A program made the translations under genes and the position numbers. Shown in pieces: positions 59,005 to 64,000 of a stretch of DNA of 64,000 bases; positions within the stretch are counted from its first letter, which is position 1, and every line of letters begins with the position of its first letter. The stretch comes from Terebella lapidaria (taxonomy: Eukaryota; Annelida; Polychaeta; Terebellida; Terebellidae): contig OX424568.1 in NCBI GenBank assembly GCA_949152475.1, forward strand, positions 8,841,667-8,905,666. Direction: 5' to 3'. The notes beneath the pieces are model-generated. The model was not told the origin of the DNA and did not search any database. It saw only the letters and a list, made by a program, of their open reading frames with translations.

Positions 59005-62000
59005 TCAATACGGTATGGCACATAAAATATTTTGACATTGGAGTGCTTATTATAAATCGCTGGAGCACACCATCTTTCCACAGCATAAATCGCTTAAGCA
59101 CACCATCTTTACACAGCAAACTGGTATTTGATATCTCTCCATCCAACAGTTTTGCTGGGATCAATTACGCTCGATGCAGCTACCAAAATTCATTGACATA
59201 GAAATCATGACGTAGTGTGTGTCATAGTCTCATGTTTTATTTAGGTTAAGTCTGTGGGTGCTCGAGACCGGTTTGGAGTAAGTTCTGACAAGTTGTTGCA
59301 TTGTTGTCCTTTGTACATCCATCGATATCCAGCAGTTTCCTATATCATAATGCACGACAATCACGAACTGCATTGGCATGATTGTGATGCCGTTGATGAT
59401 GCTAGGGTATCTTGGATACTATTATGGGCTTTGTTTGAATGTTGCTATATTCATGAAAATGTAACGTTCATTTATATATCAAGATCAAGATCCATGTTTC
59501 ATTCATCAATCACCAACATTCGACAATTCTGCTCGCATAGAACATTTTCGGCAGGACCTTCAGCAGCAAACTAAGTAATTTTGTGATAAACTCCATGCCA
59601 ATAGTTATAGAGCGTTGACCGACATATTTCTTTTTTATGGGTCTCGTCATGTTGTTATCAACGCTGTAAGGCTAACTGTTTTGAAGCTGGTGAGTAAATT
59701 ATAGTTTTTGGTAAAATACTGACCATATTACATCAGAACGGGGATTCTATGCAGTGTTTGAGATACCAATATACAAGCCCTGCTGTCCAATTATCCACTG
59801 ACACATGCACTTCCTGTAAGTTCATTCACACACAAACAACCTCTTTATTCCTCTGGTATATAAATATATGATTTTTTTATCAAAGTTTACTTCAATCTCA
59901 AGCCCTTGAAAAGTTGCAATTATTGGCCAACGCGTCGCACTGGTCTTCTAAGTTTGGCTAAAATGAGACCCACGGAGGGTAAATATGAGTGGGCACGGTC
60001 CTGCTATCCTTTGTTAAATACCGTAATCTCAACAAAAGGATCACAACACTTTCAAATTGTTGATATTTCTGATTGTTTCCATGCGGTTTTACATTTCAAT
60101 CTTGTGAATAAACGCAAATACTGTGAGAGCTTTGCAATATTTGTTGATATACCGTAATGCATACGCATACAGTAGCGCAACGAAAATATTGAGCTAAATT
60201 TCTGATGTCGGTAGAACAATTATGAAGGGTTGCCAACTTTTATAGTTTAAGATATAAAAGTGATAAAATGTGATGACAAATAAAATAGACACATCAACTA
60301 TCAATTTGATCCAAAACATTGGGCTACATTAAAACCATAGAATGTCTGTGCTCGGATATACATCGATAGATATGTTCTTCTTAGTTTATTATATGGAGAA
60401 TAATGAGCAATTTAATCCAATAAATTAAAGTTGTTAATCACATAAACTTTCCCATCCCAACATATTTCCGCTGGCCACAAAAATAATTCTCTCCACTGTA
60501 GGTTACTTGTGAATCATATGTTATCACTTGCTTCGCATCTGAAATTGATGGATATCATTGTGCTGCATTGATGCAAGCATGAATCACTGCTAACGAGAAA
60601 ACGTGAAAGCCCCACAAAATACCCATCATACATGCTCCCAAGTTTTGAGAAATATTCTCATAATTTCCTTTGGTAGATTTAAACTGATATTATAGTCTGA
60701 ACATTAATGTTCTTTCAAATTATGTCACACAGGTCTCCCTTTTCAGTAGTAGCATTTCATACAGAGGAACACTAAAACATCTTGATGAACATCGGTGTTA
60801 AGGACATTACTACGAGAAATTCAAATACCGTCTTACAGTGTATTTGTCTAATTAACCACTGGGATATTTTCCATAATTTATTTCCATTTATGATCGACTT
60901 TATGAACGACTGGAAACGGGATATACGTCCTCACGATATTTATTTATTCGCAATATATTCACTGTAACAATAAATATGCTGAAATAATATATCAAATATA
61001 GAAACACCAGCACGATTATATTTGTTTTCTATTTCTAAAGAACCAGAACGTCTTCTAATTAAAAGGTCTGACCGGGCTTAGTTTCTAATCCAGAAGTTTT
61101 TCGTTCTGGTTTCCTAAATTCATTAGAAAAAAACAACAATTTTGAGGTGTTTGATAATGCGCAAAATAGATGTGCAATACGCCACACGCATCAAAACGAA
61201 AAACTCACACAGAAACAACAGAAAGATACATCTGTTTTCAGTTCTTAGATTTCCTTACCAAAAACACAAAATGTCTTTTGATTAAAAGGTTTGACCGGGC
61301 TTTGTGTCTAACCCAGAAGTATTTCGTTTTAGTTTCATTAATTCATTATGAAAAAAAAACAAGTTTGTGGTGTTTATGAAAATATATTGATACATACAAT
61401 TGTGAATAAATTATGTGCTTATCAGGTGAGGATATAGAAAGATATCATATTGTAAAACTACGAAGTCGAAGTATTTTGCTGATATCACGACCCGGAAGAT
61501 AAAACGATTGGTATTTTCTATTACCAGATAACATATCAATGAAGATGTAAATGATAACATATAATCAGCCATTCATCAGTGGATGCTCCTGCAACAGTAA
61601 CATCGGGTGAGTAAACTCGCATTTTATCTCTTCAATATTTCACTATTCTTTCAAGGCAAATTGTTCATATATGGAACATATACTTCTCGCTCTGTCAGAA
61701 AATTGCAATTGTGCGATTGTGTTTGAAAATGGTGTTGAAAATCGCTTCAAATTTGTTTGACAGTGTTACTGACTATGTTGGCATTATACCTACATACACA
61801 CAAAGTACAGATAATTTGTACAGCGTTTATATCTTATACCTCCCTGTACATTAATTGTGCATGAGCATAGTATTTCGTCATTTGTTCGTATAGATGTGTG
61901 CACCAATACTATCATGAGGTGACGTGATGTGTTACTATGTTATCAGTGAAACAAATACATCAATACTAACATTGTTCAGCAACAAATATACATGTCTAAT

Positions 62001-62078
62001 AGTCTATTTTAGAAACATATATTTGTAAGTGGTAATCCATGGCATTGCAATGAATCATTCGCCTTTTGCACAGCCAAA
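59005..62078. other. Intergenic, gene-free
   Basis: AT-rich. No coding exon recognised; contains the diverged repeat pair listed at 61035-61380. Confidence 0.45.
61035..61380 (+). repeat. Two diverged copies of a roughly 115-base unit
   Basis: Around 61035-61155 and 61262-61380 the same order recurs: TTAAAAGGT(C/T)TGACCGGGCTT, TCTAA(T/C)CCAGAAGT, TTTCGTT, ATTCATTA and GGTGTTT. About 80% alike by eye. Confidence 0.6.
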
Positions 62079-63369
62079 ATGTACCACAGCAGGATCATCT
62101 TGATTTGTGTGACAGCTCTGCTCCAAGCTGTAAGTCACGTCAATGGTAAGTATGAAAAAAATAGAAACATTATACACATAAATGGGTGTGAACTTTTAGG
62201 GCCGTATGCTGATCCCACACTTGTGGGATGAACCTGTAGCGATAACCAGTTGATTATAGCACTGCGATTTAATGTAACTGGTGATATAGGTGCGATTGAC
62301 TGTACACGTGTAGTTTTGACAAATCAAGTAGCACATAGGCTGAGTTCACCCACGAACAGACCGGTGATTCATCACCAACTACATGTAGTGCAATTCTGCC
62401 CATTAGGGTCCACTTAATGAAACAGAATGATGTTATTACAAGTCTAGGTATCAACTTTGTGTTTACACCCTGTGGAATCGGGCATCCCTGAATAATTGTT
62501 TTCGTGATTTTCATATAGACAAAGTGTGCACTTGGAAATAGTATAAGTAATCTATGTTTCTCCATGACAATGATCACAATGATCACATATAATATACCAT
62601 TGGAAAGTAAGTTGAATTACCTATCCATAGTGCTAAAAATAGGGATGTAAGGGAAATGCAGGTGAGCTTTGGATGAAAGAGCACTCTGTAAAAATAGTAA
62701 ATCATGAGCATACCAACTCAAAATTTGGAGAGTATACTTTTAACGAACCTTCAAACAAACCGAAAGTACACTTTTAGTTGGAAGTTATCTTTCCAAAGTG
62801 AGGGATCAGTATACGTCCCTTACCCTCATCATATTGAACCTACACACAAATAATAATTGATGCAAACACATTTAGCACTTACAGGTAAAATGTCCACTAT
62901 ATTTCATGAATGAAGCAACTGAAATACAACCAAGAAATCATGAACAAACTAACTAATATTTTAATTATGTTCAGGATACGACTATCCAATATGCACGTAC
63001 CAAGACAACTGGGATCACATCGGTCAGTATCATCGTAGCTCAGCGGTGACTGACTGTCTGAACGAATGCAAACACGTGTATGAGCCATTCACTTTCTTCG
63101 CGATTCGGGTATGTGCCAGATAAATACTAGTAGTGATCACTTGTGACGTTGTTAAGTTTACAGAGAATATCATTAAAGTATTGTAATGAATACAGTGCTT
63201 TGTAATTCGCCGCCACAGAGAAATAGTGAGCAAGGGACTTATGCCGAGTGTTACTGTGTGGACTCTCCCGCGACATCGATGGCAGCAGATCCTTGTGGTT
63301 TCAAGTGCAATGGAAGCTACCCGTGTGGCGGAGGGGATGGGTCTGACTTACGACACAGCCTCTACACAG
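62079..63369 (+). CDS. WSC-domain surface protein, 5' part, runs off the window
   Basis: Third WSC paralogue. Exon 1 62079-62145: signal peptide MYHSRIILICVTALLQAVSH. Exon 2 62975-63108 (134 bases, the same length as RPTP exon 2): YPICTYQDNWDHIG, DCLNECKHVYE, FTFFAIR. Exon 3 63219-63369 (151 bases): QGTYAECYCVDSP, DPCGFKCNGSYPCGGGDG, LYTG. Phases 1, 0, 1 agree with the RPTP gene, all WSC cysteines are present and nothing is broken. By analogy the missing downstream exons should code EGF-like repeats, a membrane span and perhaps a cytoplasmic domain; whether it has a phosphatase cannot be seen. Intron 1 contains MITE X2. Confidence 0.8.
62199..62819. mobile_element. Harbinger-like MITE X2, 0.62 kb
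   Basis: Ends GGGCCGTATGCTGATCCCAC and GGGATCAGTATACGTCCC, flanked by TTA (62196-62198 and 62820-62822). A shorter relative of X1 missing internal segments; the right end has several mismatches. Lies 53 bases inside intron 1 of the third WSC gene. Confidence 0.75.
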
Positions 63370-64000
63370 GTTCGGGAACATGTCAAAAGTGCCTTGCATA
63401 CCTACTTTTATAGATGCAATAAATCCGTCAAAAAACGTCACATATAGTTAGCGATGTAATGTATATTCTAAAATGTATTATGTGTATTCAATGATACATG
63501 TCCATATTACACATTAACTTAATACTGGTAAGATTATTCAATTAAGTTGCATATTCAACATTTAACACATTATTTTTATATTTCACATGTAAGTCTTGTC
63601 TGTTGTAGTCACATGAAGGTGATATCATACATCGTGCAACACATCTTGACTTGTTGTTGGAGAACTGTGTAATATTGGCAAAAGTTTCGTTAAGTAGCCC
63701 TTTGGCTTGCAATCGGGTACTTACGTACTTATCATACACATATTTTGCGGGGTTCGAATCGGATTTTGGAATTGTTTGTTCACTTGTTGGCCAGATGTAT
63801 ACTAATTTCGTCACGTATTCAGTAGAAACAACTATTTTACACACTTTCTGCCATCTGGTAACATCAATGTGTCTTTGGGTAAATACACGGTCGGAACTTG
63901 TTTTTATTTGTTACCCTCGCCGGGATAGGGGGAGAGGGTTTTGTATTTGGGTCTGTTTGTCTGTCCTTCCGCGCGCACAACTCGACAACATATGGCTCTA
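63370..64000. other. Intron of the third WSC gene and start of another repeat
   Basis: A minus-strand 100-codon frame (63542-63844) is unassigned. From about 63915 the sequence CCGGGATAGGGGGAGAGGG followed by TCTGTTTGTCTGTCC looks like the edge of a dispersed repeat that continues beyond the window; its identity is unknown. Confidence 0.3.

Noticed and set aside
63542..63844. 100-codon minus frame with CVARCMISPSC
   Set aside because: The Cys spacing weakly recalls PAN-type domains, but the frame lies in an intron and lacks other family positions.

Overview
The window is nuclear DNA of an animal, most likely a marine lophotrochozoan and plausibly a mollusc. The support is split genes with GT-AG introns, secreted astacin-EGF-CUB proteases, WSC and multi-EGF receptors, a P2X7-tail domain gene, Ty3/gypsy elements of the Gmr1 type and many terminal-inverted-repeat (TIR) elements. 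The species assignment is inference. No rRNA, tRNA, CRISPR or bacterial-style operon was seen.

Layout. 1-9.5 kb: an astacin-EGF-CUB metalloprotease gene (copy A, + strand, 5' end outside the window) with an in-frame stop and other lesions; its introns hold a pogo/Tigger-like fragment, a nuclear-receptor-motif repeat and a 2.1 kb TIR element with a perfect 8-bp target duplication. 10-14.5 kb: a 4.5 kb TIR-bounded block with a second TIR element nested in it. 15.3-21.5 kb: a minus-strand Gmr1-like LTR retrotransposon with a broken RT frame. 23.1-23.5 kb: a minus-strand gene for a P2X7 C-terminal-like zinc domain. 24.8-26.1 kb: an array of about 9 repeat units carrying DR1 and TCAAGGTCA motifs. 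26.7-31.6 kb: astacin copy B, complete in exon layout but carrying two stops, a frameshift and a changed zinc-motif glycine.

34.2-43.4 kb: the best gene of the window, a minus-strand receptor tyrosine phosphatase. I could join 22 exons with consistent phases into 1,103 codons: signal peptide, WSC domain, nine EGF-like repeats, one membrane span, an intact phosphatase domain D1 (WPD loop and [10 protein letters not shown]) and a degenerate D2. Head-to-head with it, at 44.7-47.4 kb, lies a broken paralogue (WSC half, EGF repeats, membrane span, short tail) split by a reverse-transcriptase insertion. A third WSC gene starts at 62.1 kb and runs off the right edge.

49-63 kb separates the WSC paralogues and is dominated by mobile DNA: a possible solo LTR, a young complete Gmr1-like element (990-bp LTRs that read as identical, ACGTC target duplication, one open 1,434-codon gag-pol frame) and two Harbinger-like MITEs, one of which contains a further nested MITE.

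Overall the locus looks like two tandemly duplicated secreted or surface gene families (astacin-CUB and WSC-EGF receptors) decaying and diverging in a transposon-rich setting. The RPTP is the one gene that reads as intact throughout. Exon ends were placed by eye from splice motifs, phase and paralogue comparison; no transcript evidence was available.
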